Assembly: GCF_963678635.1 (NCBI RefSeq)
Contig: NC_087067.1
Span: 54,697,369-54,761,368, forward strand
Direction of reading: 5' to 3'
Origin: Symsagittifera roscoffensis
Lineage: Eukaryota > Xenacoelomorpha > Acoela > Convolutidae
Length of the DNA stretch: 64,000 bases
Under the pieces are notes generated by a model. It did no database searches, was not told the DNA's origin, and saw nothing but the letters and a program-made list of their open reading frames with translations. A program made the translations under genes and the position numbers. Numbering within the stretch: position 1 is the stretch's first letter; every line of letters begins with the position of its first letter. Positions 31,661 to 43,434 of this stretch are shown one piece after another.

Positions 31661-32640
31661 AATTACAGATTTCAAATTATTTTAATGAAATTTCCAAACT
31701 TACATATAATTTGGGCAGCAGGAAAAAACCTGACACTACCTGACACTCTCAGTAGAAATACACCACCTGAATTAACGAAACCAAACACAACAGTTGAAAT
31801 ACCACAAAATAAAAAATTTTCTTCGCAGAAGACGAAACAGCACAAAGATTACAATGCAAATACGTATATCCTAGAATACCAAACACATGATATCAAAGTA
31901 ATCTGCTTACCATTAAGTATGATACTGCTTTTCGTACCTCTCACTCTGAACACTAAAGCACACTCAGGAGCAGAAGAAACATATTCAAATTTTACACAAA
32001 AAAATGAACCGAGTTGGATAAAAGTATTATGCAATGATTGCATAACATGTCAATTAAACGAACCATACTCAAATCAAAAACAAATATCAGAAAAACAAGA
32101 GTTTAAAGCACAAAGTTTAAGTTTCAATCACAGAATTTCTTTTGATACAAAAGGACCACTATCACCATCCTCAGAAGGAAACTCATATATAATGGTAATA
32201 GTAGACGCATTCACACATTACGTGGCACTCAACCCAGAACCTCATTGTAATGCTTATTATGCATATACAACACTTATGAACGCTGGATAGCAAAATTTGG
32301 TGTACCCGAAATCTTTGTTACAGTCCATGGCACTCAATTTATAAACAACGAAATCATTACACTATGCCACTTATATAATATTAAGCACAAACCACGTACA
32401 TCTCATGCACCTTGGACTAATGGATTAGTCGAAGGCATGAACCGTTCATTACAAGAATATTTTAGACGTGTTATTAACGGAAATGACACACGATATTCTG
32501 AATGGTCAACAGATCTGAAACTATTCCCACTAACTTATAACTCACAAATAACAACAACTTTAGGACTATCATCCTATGAAATGGTTTTCAACAAAAACCA
32601 CGGAAACCGATAACCTTCACAGCAAATTCTTCAAAAAATA
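31661..32640 (+). pseudogene. RNase H tail and integrase core
   Basis: The frame at 31685-32290 starts in the last part of RNase H with LPDTLSRNTPPE (the usual AD.LSR motif). A zinc domain follows: AHSGAEE and CNDCITCQLN. The integrase core has its first catalytic Asp in ISFDTKGPLSPSS, then YIMVIVDAFTHYVAL. After a stop at 32288, FGVPEIFVTVHGTQFINNE shows Val in place of the second Asp (normally TDxGTxF). The third acidic residue is kept in WTNGLVEGMNRSLQEYF. A stop at 32611 ends the readable part. It is inactive. Confidence 0.85.
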
Positions 32641-33390
32641 AACAAGGTTATTGTCAACCCACTAAAGAATCAATATGTTATAATCTACTACTACATACCA
32701 CGATGATGATCACTTTCCTCATCCACAAACTCTAAAATTAGCTTCCGGTACACATACCGAATGGATTTTGGAATGGAAGAAAATCGTTACAAAGACAAAA
32801 TATTAATTCCCAAACAAATTACCGATGTACCCCAGCTACAAACTTAAAAATTGGAGCATACTTTTTAATTCCAATTTTTACAACACAAAAAGAAGTTGCA
32901 AAAAAATGCAACCACTCCGAAAAGGACCATCTCAAATTATTGATAAACCCACTGACGTAACATACAAACTTACAGACCTAAACAAAAAAGAAACCGCTCA
33001 ACATCGAAGCAATCTTTTGCCTTATTATCCATAAGAGTACGCTCGCCGCGAATTGACTCATTTATAATTCTCCACAGGACTTAAACTAATTCAAAATAAT
33101 TCGAGTCACGAGCAAAATCAAAGCACTAATTTAAATCATATCCAAAAATCTTTAGATAAAAAAGAAAGAGAACTTCCCAAACAAACATCAAAAAACGTGG
33201 ACAACAAATTCAACTCAAACAGGAAATTAAGAAAAATCAAAAATCAGAGGAAAAAACTCTACCACAAGATCAAAAAGAAAAATCTCCACATAGACAATCA
33301 TCACGACTCCAAAATCAGCGACGAAAAGATTACAAAACTTTCATCCCACATTCTAAAATACTAAAGAAAGTGGAATTTCAAAAACCAATT
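32641..33390 (+). pseudogene. Integrase C-terminal domain and basic tail
   Basis: Frame 32825-33034 holds KGPSQIIDKPTDVTYKLTDL, followed by AQHRSNLLPYYP, the SH3-like C-terminal domain (GPY/F type) of Gypsy integrases. From 33035 to 33390 a Lys/Gln-rich charged tail continues with stops. pol most likely ended near 33390. Confidence 0.7.
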
Positions 33391-34169
33391 TAAAATCATT
33401 CACATTTTCACCTTTCAAACATTTTTCTCAAAATTTATGCTGAAAAACCATGGACCAAATTAGTTCAAATTCAACCATTTAGAAGCTTTTCCGAGCCATC
33501 ACCTCATTTTTAACACGACTTCATGAGCCCACAAACAACCACCCTCAAGCTAATTTCTAACTATACCTGAAGACCTCCAGGTCAAAAATGAGCAAACTAC
33601 TAAACATTGACAACTGAAATAAACAAAGTTTCAAAGTTACAACCCTACCCTATCAAGCAACATAAAGATCAACAATATTGTACCAACTTCGACCTCAAAA
33701 ATACCTCAGGCAAAAATATTAAATTAGCCTAAAGAACAAAATAGACATGATCGTTTAACCTAAAGAACGAATATCTCTCAGATACCCCCAATCATCCGAT
33801 AAATAACAAGAAAACCAAGAAGACACTTAGGAGCCCTCCTAACTTTTCCCTGTCAAAAATTGCCGAAACCCAACCCACTTGTCAAAAAAATAAAAAATAA
33901 TCCGACCACACTTGAATTTAGCCTCAAAAAGCAAAAAATAATTCGACTAAGAAATTACTTCTGAAAATGCTATTTTCTAAAACAGTTTATACAATCCGCA
34001 TTTATACATATTTTCAAAATTTTTTTCAATAATTTCCAACTTTTTCAAATTTTTTACAAACTTCATATTAAACATTTTCGAACTATTCAATCTTACCCTA
34101 AAAATTTTCTCAGATTTTTTATCATTTTTTATTCCCTGGCCCAAACCTACATAAACTTCTCCAAAATCC
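33391..34169 (+). other. pol-env intergenic stretch
   Basis: A-rich, G-poor sequence without an open frame of note. It may contain the splice acceptor for the third gene; several pyrimidine-rich tracts followed by AG are present, but I cannot single out one. Confidence 0.45.
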
Positions 34170-34689
34170 TTGACTACCTCTTCAGGTACGATATTTCAAA
34201 TAACCATCTCAATGTTCAAACTACTATTTAGTAGAACAGATGTTTTCTTCCTTTTTATAATATTTCTCACATTTTTAACATCCGTAATAATGACAGTATG
34301 TAAGTGTATAAAAAAGGCTATCGTAACCTTCGCATCAGCAACGATACTTTTAATCCTTTTTATTGAAGAATATTATAGTAAACACAAAATTTCTTCTTAA
34401 AAGTTTTTTTTTCAAAACATTTTTCGAAAAAATTGCTAATCAACAACCCCCACATCAGTCCCCACCAACTATGTCCCAAGAACCTTCATCAACACCAACA
34501 AATACACAAACAAATAACCCTCAATCATCAACACGCGTCTCTTTTCAAGACAATCCCTATAAATTTGAAGAAAGACACGCACGATTGTCCGAACCATTAG
34601 AATCAGTAATTTGCCAAGCACTTTTAAGCGAACCACAATACGAAACAGTATATAATATATACCCCCCTCTCCAACAAGATCTTAATTGA
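34170..34689 (+). pseudogene. Hydrophobic leader and Ser/Thr/Pro-rich start of third gene
   Basis: Frame 34170-34400 encodes two strongly hydrophobic segments (DVFFLFIIFLTFLTSVIM and IVTFASATILLILFI), which could be a signal peptide or membrane hairpin. The overlapping frame 34363-34689 is rich in Pro, Ser, Thr and Gln. By position they would be the N-terminal end of the envelope-like protein or a small separate membrane protein. The low G content makes chance hydrophobic frames (many Phe, Ile, Leu codons) likely, so this is tentative. Confidence 0.4.
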
Positions 34690-35840
34690 CATCAAAGTCA
34701 AAACCAAAACACACATGAAAAAAATCGTCAAATTCTTCATCCGAGACGAAATAGAAATATACAAAACCCCAGAGTTCAATTCAACATACCTCATCAACAA
34801 AAACAAAACCTGTAAACCTTTCTAGCAGTTTAATTCCAAGTAACCCACAGACTCAATCACAACAAAACACATCAAGCATCCCATCAGATTATTTAGGTTC
34901 AAACCCTATATCTGAACAAATCTGAGGAAACCCTTTCAACCCCCCAGCCACTACAGAAACACTCCCTTATTGGATGACACATGTTTTTCAGTAACCAAAA
35001 TTAGTAATTGATCCAATAAATTTTTTCATCTGACACATCTTTGTCACTACTTGAAACTCTTTCACTCCCTTCAACCCCTTCTTTAACTCCAATTTCACAA
35101 ACCCCTTTCCCTTTAAATTTTCCTACAAATCTCGACGCCAGATATAGAGAAAAATCAAAAAATAACATACAACTACGATTAGATTGGAATACATTCGTAG
35201 AACCCCCTCCATTATTTGGACAACATCACGAATGTCACAGAATACACTACTGGGCACTAATTAGATTAGAATATCGACAGGACCACAATATGCAAATACT
35301 TAGACGAGACAACTTAACATTAAATTCTAAATCACATCAAAACTTAACAATATAGTTCACCATCCCTTACCTCTTGCACCTCCAAATATAGCAGGTCAAT
35401 CTTTACCTTCCCGGTTTATAACCACAGAACTAATCTACAAATACGATAGATACACAAAAAGACAATAGGATATAATCACATTTTATAACCCATATTCAGG
35501 ACTATCATGGACGACTTCAATTTTTCAAAACCTGATCCCAACAATCTTTTATCCAAAACCGAACCCCAGGATTTACTAGTCACACATTATGATTGTGAAG
35601 AAAACGAACAAAAAACATTCCACAAAGATGCAAAAAACCAAGTCACTCAATGTGAATCCAAACCACAATCAATCGAAACAACAAATTTAATAGCAACAAT
35701 TTACTCAAAAGCCAGAGCTACAACACTAATCGGATATAATTTCACAGCAAAATTTTCTGAAAAGAAAGTACACAAGTACAAGTTTACAACGGAAATAAAA
35801 ACAGACTAGACCATTAATCTTTCTACCAAAGTAACATCGA
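34690..35840 (+). pseudogene. Envelope-like gene, N-terminal decayed part
   Basis: Two open pieces are readable: 35041-35355, with LRLDWNTFVEPPPLFG and ECHRIHYWALIRLEYRQD, and 35507-35809, with FSKPDPNNLL and TLIGYNFTAKFSEKK. The latter has a counterpart on the minus strand at 61400-61570, so it belongs to the same gene. The rest is frameshifted. Cys, Trp and possible N-glycosylation sites are present, as expected for an ectodomain. Confidence 0.5.
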
Positions 35841-38052
35841 AAGACTATTGCACCTCAGCCCGGAAGATTCCAAAAACGAACCTACCAGACTAAAAATCAC
35901 ACAAAATAAAGGCTCAAACAGAAAACTAGTAAATTTTCAAGTTTTTCCAGATTCCGCATACCAAGCCGAACTTGAAAGATACCAAGGTCATATAAGACTA
36001 GATACCAAATACCCCTTTCACGGAGCACATGAAAGATTAACATTTGATCTTCATGATAAAAATTGGATACCACACATTGGAAAAAACAACCCCTCAAATT
36101 GTAAAGCAGATACAAAAAACAAAGGATACCAGGAAATAATGTTTTTTGATTGGAAAATGTAACTTGAAAAAGTACAACTAACACATGATTTAAGAGATGA
36201 CACTATAACTCATCAAGGAATCAGACTCCCTGGTAAAAACGACCAAGGATATTGCGATCCTAATACGCGCACACAAGCAACAATCGTTTGGTTCCCTGAA
36301 GACACTTGTACAACATTTCAAGTAGCAAAAACACACGCTAGAATGATAAAATTTTCCTCAAAAATATTTCATTGAATCAATCCCGTTTGAAGATGTAAGC
36401 CCTGACCAAATTAGACATAGTAATTTTTATTTTTAGAAACATTAATAATATAGAAAATAAACTGACACGTTACCAAATATACCCAGAAACGGAACTTGCA
36501 CGTAAATACGCCAAACCACTTTACAAAACACAATATTTAGAAATTCTTCTCGAATACGAAGACGGTTTCGACATGAACACAGGAAAATAATAATACATCA
36601 AATGGCTACATCTCACTCAACCACAGACGAAAACTCATGCGTCCCAGTAAAATTTCAAAAGAATACAGTAAGAATCTGTGGAAAATAAGACGCAGAGAGT
36701 ACACGCTTACAGAACTATCACTTATGAACAAAACTCATTTTGGCGCAATCCTTTATGACATACACTTAGACATGAAATTAGACTACACAATAAGCAGAAT
36801 TTTTCAAGAAATGTCTTTGACAGAACTTGAAACACTCAATCTATTATGCGAATTTGAACGCACACAAATTTTACAATCACTTGCACTAGCAGTACTAAAA
36901 ATCCCTTATGCAGGATATTTATTATCAGGAAACAGATCAAATTATATTGACTACGAAGGAAATATTTTATGGTATTACACCTGTACCAAAAAAGTATCAC
37001 CTTTGTAAGTATTCGAAGACAAAGTATGCTATAAGAGAAACCCAATATTCTACAAAAACAAAGTACATTTTGTTGATACACTCTACCGCAGAACTTATTT
37101 TTGGGATACAGCAGTCCCATGTGGATCAGAAAACAGGCACAATGTAGTACAATTAAACCCTGACGAAGATAAATACTATCTTCTCACACCATACCTTACG
37201 CTTATGCAGCCACTCAAACAATTTTCACCAGAAAGCATTAAAGCTATTGCCCGAAATCCCAATATTGATTTACAATCAATCGGCATAAACTCTAAATGAG
37301 ACATTCAACATCATATTCGAATACAACAACTTCAAGAATTACTTACAAAAATGGACACAATCCAACGACAATCAATAGATCAAAACCTACGCAAACTTGC
37401 AGAAACAGCAGGCTTTTACAGCAGACATAAATGCACAAGATTATAACCAATATTTTAAAGACATGAAAGATTACAATTATTTGAATGGCGAAAAATCCAG
37501 ACCACAAGATATATCACCAATAAATATTTTTAGTTTTGTATATTTGAAGAACGAACTTCTTGCTTTTCGAGGATGACCCTACTACACCTTAGAGAGATTG
37601 ACTATATTATACGCAATGTTCAATTTTCTTAGATTTCTTTTCTCTCTCTTAAAAGGAATCTACAATACATGCGCAATACCCACAGTAATTAAATAAACAA
37701 GCGTAGCCTGCATACTTTTGCAGGATATTTAGGAATATTTTCAACATCAATCAATAAAATTCTTTTAGACGCTCAAATAAAAGAGTACAATACGAAGTTA
37801 TCAACAACACCAAACGCATATGACGAATCACGAAACGACACAAATACAACGCCCACAGCACCACAATTACAAAACCTCAATCATAACCATCCCTTATCAT
37901 TAGTAACACGAAATTTTAGATATACTGCCCTATCAGATCTCATAACTCCAAGATCAAATTATCCACAAAGCTCAACCCAACAAATAATAACACAACAACC
38001 AAATATAGACGACACATACGAACAAGTTTTAGAACAACCACATACCACTTAA
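35841..38052 (+). pseudogene. Envelope-like glycoprotein gene (env-like ORF3)
   Basis: The decayed gene of a membrane glycoprotein, third in the element. Segments in order: a part with FHGAHERLTFDLHDKNWIPH (36017-36076), GYCDPNTRTQATIVWFPEDT (36250-36310), a helix ending ETLNLLCEFERTQILQSLAL (36826-36885), GYLLSGN, ILWYYTCTKK, then CYKR.PIFY, VPCGSE, VVQLNP and YYLLTPY (37028-37200), IDLQSIG, and a Gln-rich helix, MDTIQRQSIDQNLRKLAE. A hydrophobic anchor near 37700-37740 and a ~85-residue tail ending at 38052 follow. The spacing of Cys pairs after the helix recalls glycoproteins of the chuvirus type, captured by other LTR elements; I hold that as likely, not proven. At least five frameshifts; inactive. 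Confidence 0.6.
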
Positions 38053-38087
38053 TTTCGTTCTCAGAACAACCCTCTTTTTAGCCCACG

Positions 38088-39880
38088 ATGAGCCGCCAAA
38101 TCGGATCCCTCCATCGATCAATTTCCCTTCCAGCCAACCTTCAGAGCAACCTCCCCATCATCACACTTTTTGCTCTCCCCCCACCTCAGTCGCCTCATCC
38201 TAACTTTTCACTCAGCATGGAATCAGATACTAATTACAACACAACAGTATATAACTCCATCTCCCAATTCAACAACTCCGATATTGAAACACTCGACGAA
38301 TTTGCAAACTCAAAACCCAGCCCATCGACATTTTCCCAACCTCCATTTCAACCTATCAATTCCCAAGTCAAAATTGAACCTCTTTCCCCTTCTTCTCCCA
38401 TTTCACACGTACACCCACACATTCCACTCTAACTAGTGAATCATTCGATAACAACGACCAAGATCACACACAAGTTTCACATGAACTAGATAATTCCATA
38501 ACCCTACAACAACAAATGCAACACCCTCAGACACTAAATATTCACCAACTTTCACGATCCTCAACATCACCTAACCCATGAACTCCAACCCCCTCTTCAA
38601 CTTGTACACCCTCCTAAAACCCCACTTCTCCATCAACCCCATCCTCTAGTACCAACCGCGCATACCGAACATTCAAAAAAAATCCCAAATACCCCATTCC
38701 CATCTACCACAGGAACATCCACTACATATACAAATAATCCACTTCACACTAATACGAAAGAAATCCTACAGACATGCCTACCCTTTTTCCCACAATATAC
38801 ACACTTCCATTCCGACCCCAACGATGAAAAACCAAATTATGTCAACGAGCATGTCTTATATCCCACACTCTCATGGACATCCTATTATCACTTTACTAAT
38901 CCATTAATATTACCACTATAAAACACCCTTCACAATAATGAAGTAAGCAGCACTTTACTCTACCTCCTAACAACAGCACTAACCCCACACCAATTCACGC
39001 AAATAGGATACAGAGAATCACTAACAAAATTCACCGCACCAAAAGCAAATAACTACCCCATCGATTATTAAGACCACAATATCATCCGACCAAGTGAAGA
39101 CATTTGTCTACTTGGCGATCCATACACTAATCCTCAATTAACGGAAAAATTTTTCATCAAAACCTCATACACCTTCACCCTCAACATCTTAAATAAAAAA
39201 AAATTTGACAAAGTCATCTCCGCAGCACTACGTAATACAAATGCTTATGAATCATACTTTAACAAACTCAACCATTTTCACTAACCTTTCATTTCCTCAC
39301 ACCCAAAGAACGCAATTTGCACTGTTCACACAAAGTCATGTTACGAACTAAACAAGCACATACGTACATTGATTATCAATTTATCCAAAGTCATTACCTT
39401 GACAAAACACCATCACGTCAACCTCACCATAGTTATCAATATATCAACTCAAAATACACATGACCGTTTTTTCTTAACTTCACCTATTGTATTAAAGACA
39501 CTTACCTACAAGGTGCCCTCCGAATTTATGACCCCATCACCCAGATGTATATCTTCTGCCCACTAAACAAACTCATAAACGTAGACGAATCCCGCCACTA
39601 ATTGTCCCTCATGAGTTCCTTCAGCCCGTCGAAGTTCCCATCCTAGAATTCATATATAACAATCGCTACAATCACAAAATATATAGCCTAATACAAAACA
39701 CACCGTATGAACAATCACCTCACACTGAAGAACGTAACATCATTAAAGCGCTTGAATTGCTTTGGCCACTTTTGCAAACTGAAAAAATCATTCGTTTGTT
39801 AGCTAAACTACTAACCTCATCCGAAATCATCCACGATGTTTTCCCCCATGGCTTCTTCACCAACGATTAAGGTAATATGA
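38088..39880 (+). pseudogene. Fourth ORF (ORF4), unknown protein
   Basis: Starts MSRQIGSLHRSISLPANL at 38088 and stays open to 38432. The start region is Ser/Pro/Asn-rich and disordered. After a frameshift a globular part follows, readable as LPFFPQYTHFHSDPNDE (38780-38830), LSWTSYYHF, CLLGDPYTNPQLTEKFF (39110-39160) and, near 39520-39880, sequence matching the minus frame at 57559-57879 with RPLIVPHELLQPVEVA and IKALELLWPL. The same gene lies on the minus strand at 57559-59263, so it is a stable part of this element family. No family recognised; no membrane segment or zinc motif seen. Confidence 0.55.
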
Positions 39881-41235
39881 ATTCAATATTTAACTAATAA
39901 ATTCAAACAATACTAACCATTAATATGCAAAGTGTTCTCTTTTTCGTTATAGGCACAATCATCAATCATCTTCAAATAAAAAGCAAAACAAAAAACAGAA
40001 ATTCTTTTTCAAAATCATTCATTTTTATTAACTAATCCAATAACTGAAGCAACAAAATTATCCCGTTTAAAGCAAGAAATTAATATATAAATTCTTTTCC
40101 CCAAAGCAGTAAATATTCATAAAATGAAAACAATTTTATAATTTAACTTTCAAATTTTCTTTTAACCCGATTGGAAAGGAATTGTATAATATTCCAAACT
40201 AACCAACTCAAGCCTACTAAACACCATAAACCACAACCTAATAGCATGACTAAGAAAAGAAAACCAACGGTACCCAAACTGGAAGAACACCAGCTTAGAA
40301 CAGGATAAATTATTCTTTTAAAGACTTCTTTTAAGTCTGAACACGAAAGAACAAAACACCCAAAAGTCGAAACATAAAACCAAATCAAACAACTTGATTT
40401 TTGAAGAAAAGACAACACTAAGGCAACAAAAAAAACACTAGTAATAAAAAATGGCATGAAAAGTTGAACTAACACAGGACCCTCCAAAAAGAGAGCACGA
40501 AATTATACCCTCACTTCTGGCCTAACCCACCAGAAGAGGACGTCGTGAGCATGCTCTATAGCCGGCCTCACCCACCGTCCTACATCCACGCTTTGTGACA
40601 CCCACGATACTATTTTTGACGAGAGTTACTCAAGTGTGAGTAGCTCTTAAAAATAACCGAACTAAATGATAACGGTTTTGCAATAAAAACTAATGTAAAG
40701 ATCATAACTAAAAAACAGGATTAACAAAAATTTGTATATGGAAATGATATAATGCAGTATATAGATTACAAACAGCCCAAAGACGAGCATCAAGTAATTT
40801 GACAACCCAATCACACTCCAACTACGGAATGGCAAAACCCACCTGACATGCTGCCTACAGTCACTACACTCAATGGATTTAGAGTACAATTTGGCATCGC
40901 AAAAAAAGAAATCCATTGCAACAGAACATTGGCCATCTCGATGTTCAAGTATACGTACAGATCCAAGTCACCAGGCATTGCATCCAAGCTCAAACTTCAC
41001 GCCACTCCCAAAAAGAGACCGAAACACAGTTCTCCACAAAACAAGAACAAACGACCATAACTAACCAATTTGGAATCAGATTGACTTCCAGAAACAACAC
41101 CAACAGTTGGCGGTCACAGTCGTTGTCGAATGACAAACTGTTATCGACAATTCCTTCTTCCTGGAGCAGACGGATAAGACATCCTTCTCCAAGGATGAAA
41201 CAGAAATGATGCTCGCGACATACAAACGAATTCCA
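39801..41235 (+). repeat. Tandem tail repeat, copy 1
   Basis: Direct repeat of 41236-42893, beginning AGCTAAAC.ACTAACCTCATC, which is the end of ORF4. Copy 1 lacks ~223 bases present in copy 2 (41588-41810). Within it, 40840-41215 has two overlapping open frames (MLPTVTTLNGF..., and a Gln-rich one with GHLDVQVYVQIQVTRHC) whose protein-level likeness to the minus copy at 56350-56700 suggests former coding. Elsewhere it is AT-rich and non-coding. Confidence 0.9.
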
Positions 41236-42893
41236 AGCTAAACCACTAACCTCATCCGATATCATCCACGATGTTTTTCCCCATGGCTCCTTCACCGACG
41301 ATTAAGTTAATATGAATTCAATATTTAACTAATAAATTCAAACATCACTAACCATTATTATGCAAAGTTTTCTCTTTTTCGTTATAGGCACAATCATCAA
41401 TCATCTACAAATAAAAATCAAAAGAAAAAAACAGAAATTCTTTTTCAAAATCATTCATTTTTATTAACTAATTCAATAACTGAAGCAACAAAATTATCCC
41501 GTTCAAAGCAATAAATTAATATATAAATTCTTTTCCCCAGAGCAGTAAATATTCATAAAATGAAATTAATTTTATAATTTAACTCCCAAATCAAGCAGTA
41601 AATTTCATAATTGTCAAGTAGTAAATTAATACAAATTATTCATAAACTGCAGATAGCAGGACTAACCTTTTTACAGACGCTTTTTTCTGTACTCTCGCCC
41701 ACAAACTCTATCCAAGTTCGCACTGCTCGCCCACAAAGAAACGTTTAAATTAATGAATTTGAGTTTCAACTTTCAATGATAACAACTTTAACAAATTTCA
41801 CACGTTTCAAATTTTCTTTTAACCCGATTGGGAAGGAATTATATAATATTCCAAACTAACCAACTGAAGCCTACTTAACACCATAAACCACAACCTAATA
41901 GCATGACTAAGAAAAGAAAACCCACGGTACCCAAACTGGAAGAACACCAGCTTAGAACAGGATAAATTATTTTTTAAAAGACTTCTTTTAAGTCTGAACA
42001 CGAAAGAACAAAACACCCAAAAGTCGAAACATAAAACCAAATCAAACAACTTGATTTTTGAAGAAAAGACAAAACTAAGACAACAAAAGAAAACACTAGT
42101 AATAAAAACTGGCATGAAAAGTTGAACTAACACAGGACCCTCCAAAAAGAGAGCACAAAATTATACCCTCACTTCTGGCCTAACTCACCAGAAGAGGACG
42201 TCGTGAGCATGCTCTATAGCCGGCCTCACCCACCGTCCTACATCCACGCTTTGTGACACCCACGATACTATTTTTGACGAGAGTTACTCAAGTGTGAGTA
42301 GCTCTTAAAAATAACCGAACTAAATAATAACAGTTTTGCGATAAAAACTAATGTAAAGATCATAACTAAAAAACAGGATTAACAAAAATTTGTATATGTA
42401 AATGATATAATGCAGTATATAGATTACAAACAGCCCAAAGACGAGCATCAAGGAATTTGACAACCCAATCACACTCCAACTACGGAATGGCAAAACCCAC
42501 CTGACATGCTGCCTACAGTCACTACACTCAATGGATTTGGAGTAGAATTTGGCATCGCAAAAAAGGAAATCCATTGCAACAGAACATTGGCCATCTCGAT
42601 GTTCAAATATACGTACAGATCCAAGTCACCAGGCATTGCATCCAAGCTCAAACTTCACGCCACTCCCAAAAAGAGACCGAAACACAGTTCTCCACAAAAC
42701 AAGAACAAACGACCATAACTAACCAATTTGGAATCAGATTGACTTCCAGAAACAACAGCAACAGTTGGCGTTCACAGTCGTTGTCGAATGACAAACTGTT
42801 ATCGACAATTCCATCTTCCAGGAGCAGACGGATAAGACATCCTTCTCTAAGGAAAAAACAGAAATGATGCTCGCGACATACAAACGAATTTCA
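41236..42893 (+). repeat. Tandem tail repeat, copy 2
   Basis: Second copy, 1658 bases, about 95 percent alike by eye outside the extra segment. The extra segment, 41588-41810, has counterparts in the minus-strand element near 57080-57290 (ACTCTCGCCCACAAA-type sequence, and CAGTAAATTTCATA), so copy 2 is the more complete and copy 1 has suffered a deletion. The duplication includes the last bases of ORF4, the tail frames and the run-up to the polypurine tract. Confidence 0.9.
42498..42870 (+). pseudogene. Tail reading frames, unknown protein
   Basis: Overlapping frames MLPTVTTLNGFGVEFGIAKK and FKYTYRSKSPGIASKLKL (42506-42718), and one with GHLDVQIYVQIQVTRHC. The first is kept in the minus-strand copy (MLPTVTALNGFKV, FKYTYRSKSPGTAS; 56350-56700) with mostly similar residues. 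That is more than chance, but the region also has a possible RNA role, because it lies just before the LTR. Function unknown. The other copy is at 40840-41215. Confidence 0.45.
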
Positions 42894-42950
42894 TCCATCC
42901 TCCATCGCAAATGAATATAGGAGAACAAAAGCTAAAACTCTCTAAACCCT

Positions 42951-42957
42951 GGATGGG
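42951..42957 (+). promoter_or_regulatory. Polypurine tract (short)
   Basis: GGATGGG lies directly before the TGGAACG start of the 3' LTR. The same junction, as GGATGGG|TGGAACC or GGTTGGG|TGGAACC, occurs on the minus strand at 5210-5223, 7826-7839 and 56307-56320. It is the conserved plus-strand priming site of this family; one interrupting T makes it unusually short. Confidence 0.7.
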
Positions 42958-43324
42958 TGGAACGAGATCTAAACTAGTATATATAATTGGATATTGTTAT
43001 TATATTAAATTATTAAATACTAACCGATCATATTCCGTAAAACTAACAACCTATTTATTTGTAAAGTTGAAACTACTTGTAGTTTCAACACTAGAGCAAT
43101 TTGAATTAAACATATAATACAGTTGTTCTCATTCTAGAACTAACTCGCGTAAACCGGTGTACACTAGATCTATTGAGGCTAGGAGATATAAGAGTAAGAT
43201 TCGGATCGGTATTAGACTAAGAAGTTGCACGAGTCTATCCGGCCGAAAATAAGATAGCGCGACGAGCAGAAGATGTACCTTATCTGAAATTACTCTATGA
43301 GTACAGTAACCTAAACATAACTCA
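42958..43324 (+). repeat. 3' LTR
   Basis: 367 bases, TGGAACG...ATAACTCA, aligned along its length to the 5' LTR at 25009-25387. Differences include a short deletion after TTTGTAAAG and several substitutions in the right half (for example GTTGCACGAGTC against AAATGCACGAATG). It also shares the inverted repeat GAAACTACTTGTAGTTTC. Confidence 0.9.
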
Positions 43325-43434
43325 CAGCGCAATAAAAACCAATAAAATATGAAAAAAAAAATTGTAACCAACAAAAAAGAACAAATTTTTAATAAGCCAG
43401 TTATTTTAAATGCTATCACGCTCAAATTATGTCT

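Larger units (their letters stand above)
25009..43324 (+). mobile_element. 18.3 kb LTR retrotransposon with env-like and extra ORF
   Basis: A Ty3/Gypsy-type element bounded by direct LTRs (25009-25387 and 42958-43324), both TG...CA. Order on the plus strand: LTR, primer binding site, leader, gag, protease, a shortened pol, an envelope-like ORF, a fourth ORF, a duplicated tail, polypurine tract, LTR. The coding strand is rich in A and poor in G over nearly its whole length. Stops and frameshifts occur in every gene, and most of RT and RNase H is deleted near 31655, so this copy is not autonomous. I see no convincing target-site duplication. A minus-strand copy of the 3' half lies at 56174-61950. 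Confidence 0.85.

Noticed and set aside
40143-40487. Hydrophobic 114-codon minus frames at 40143-40487 and 41819-42145
   Set aside because: They are the antisense of an A-rich tail; many Phe/Leu/Ser/Val codons arise from that composition. Repeated only because the DNA is duplicated.
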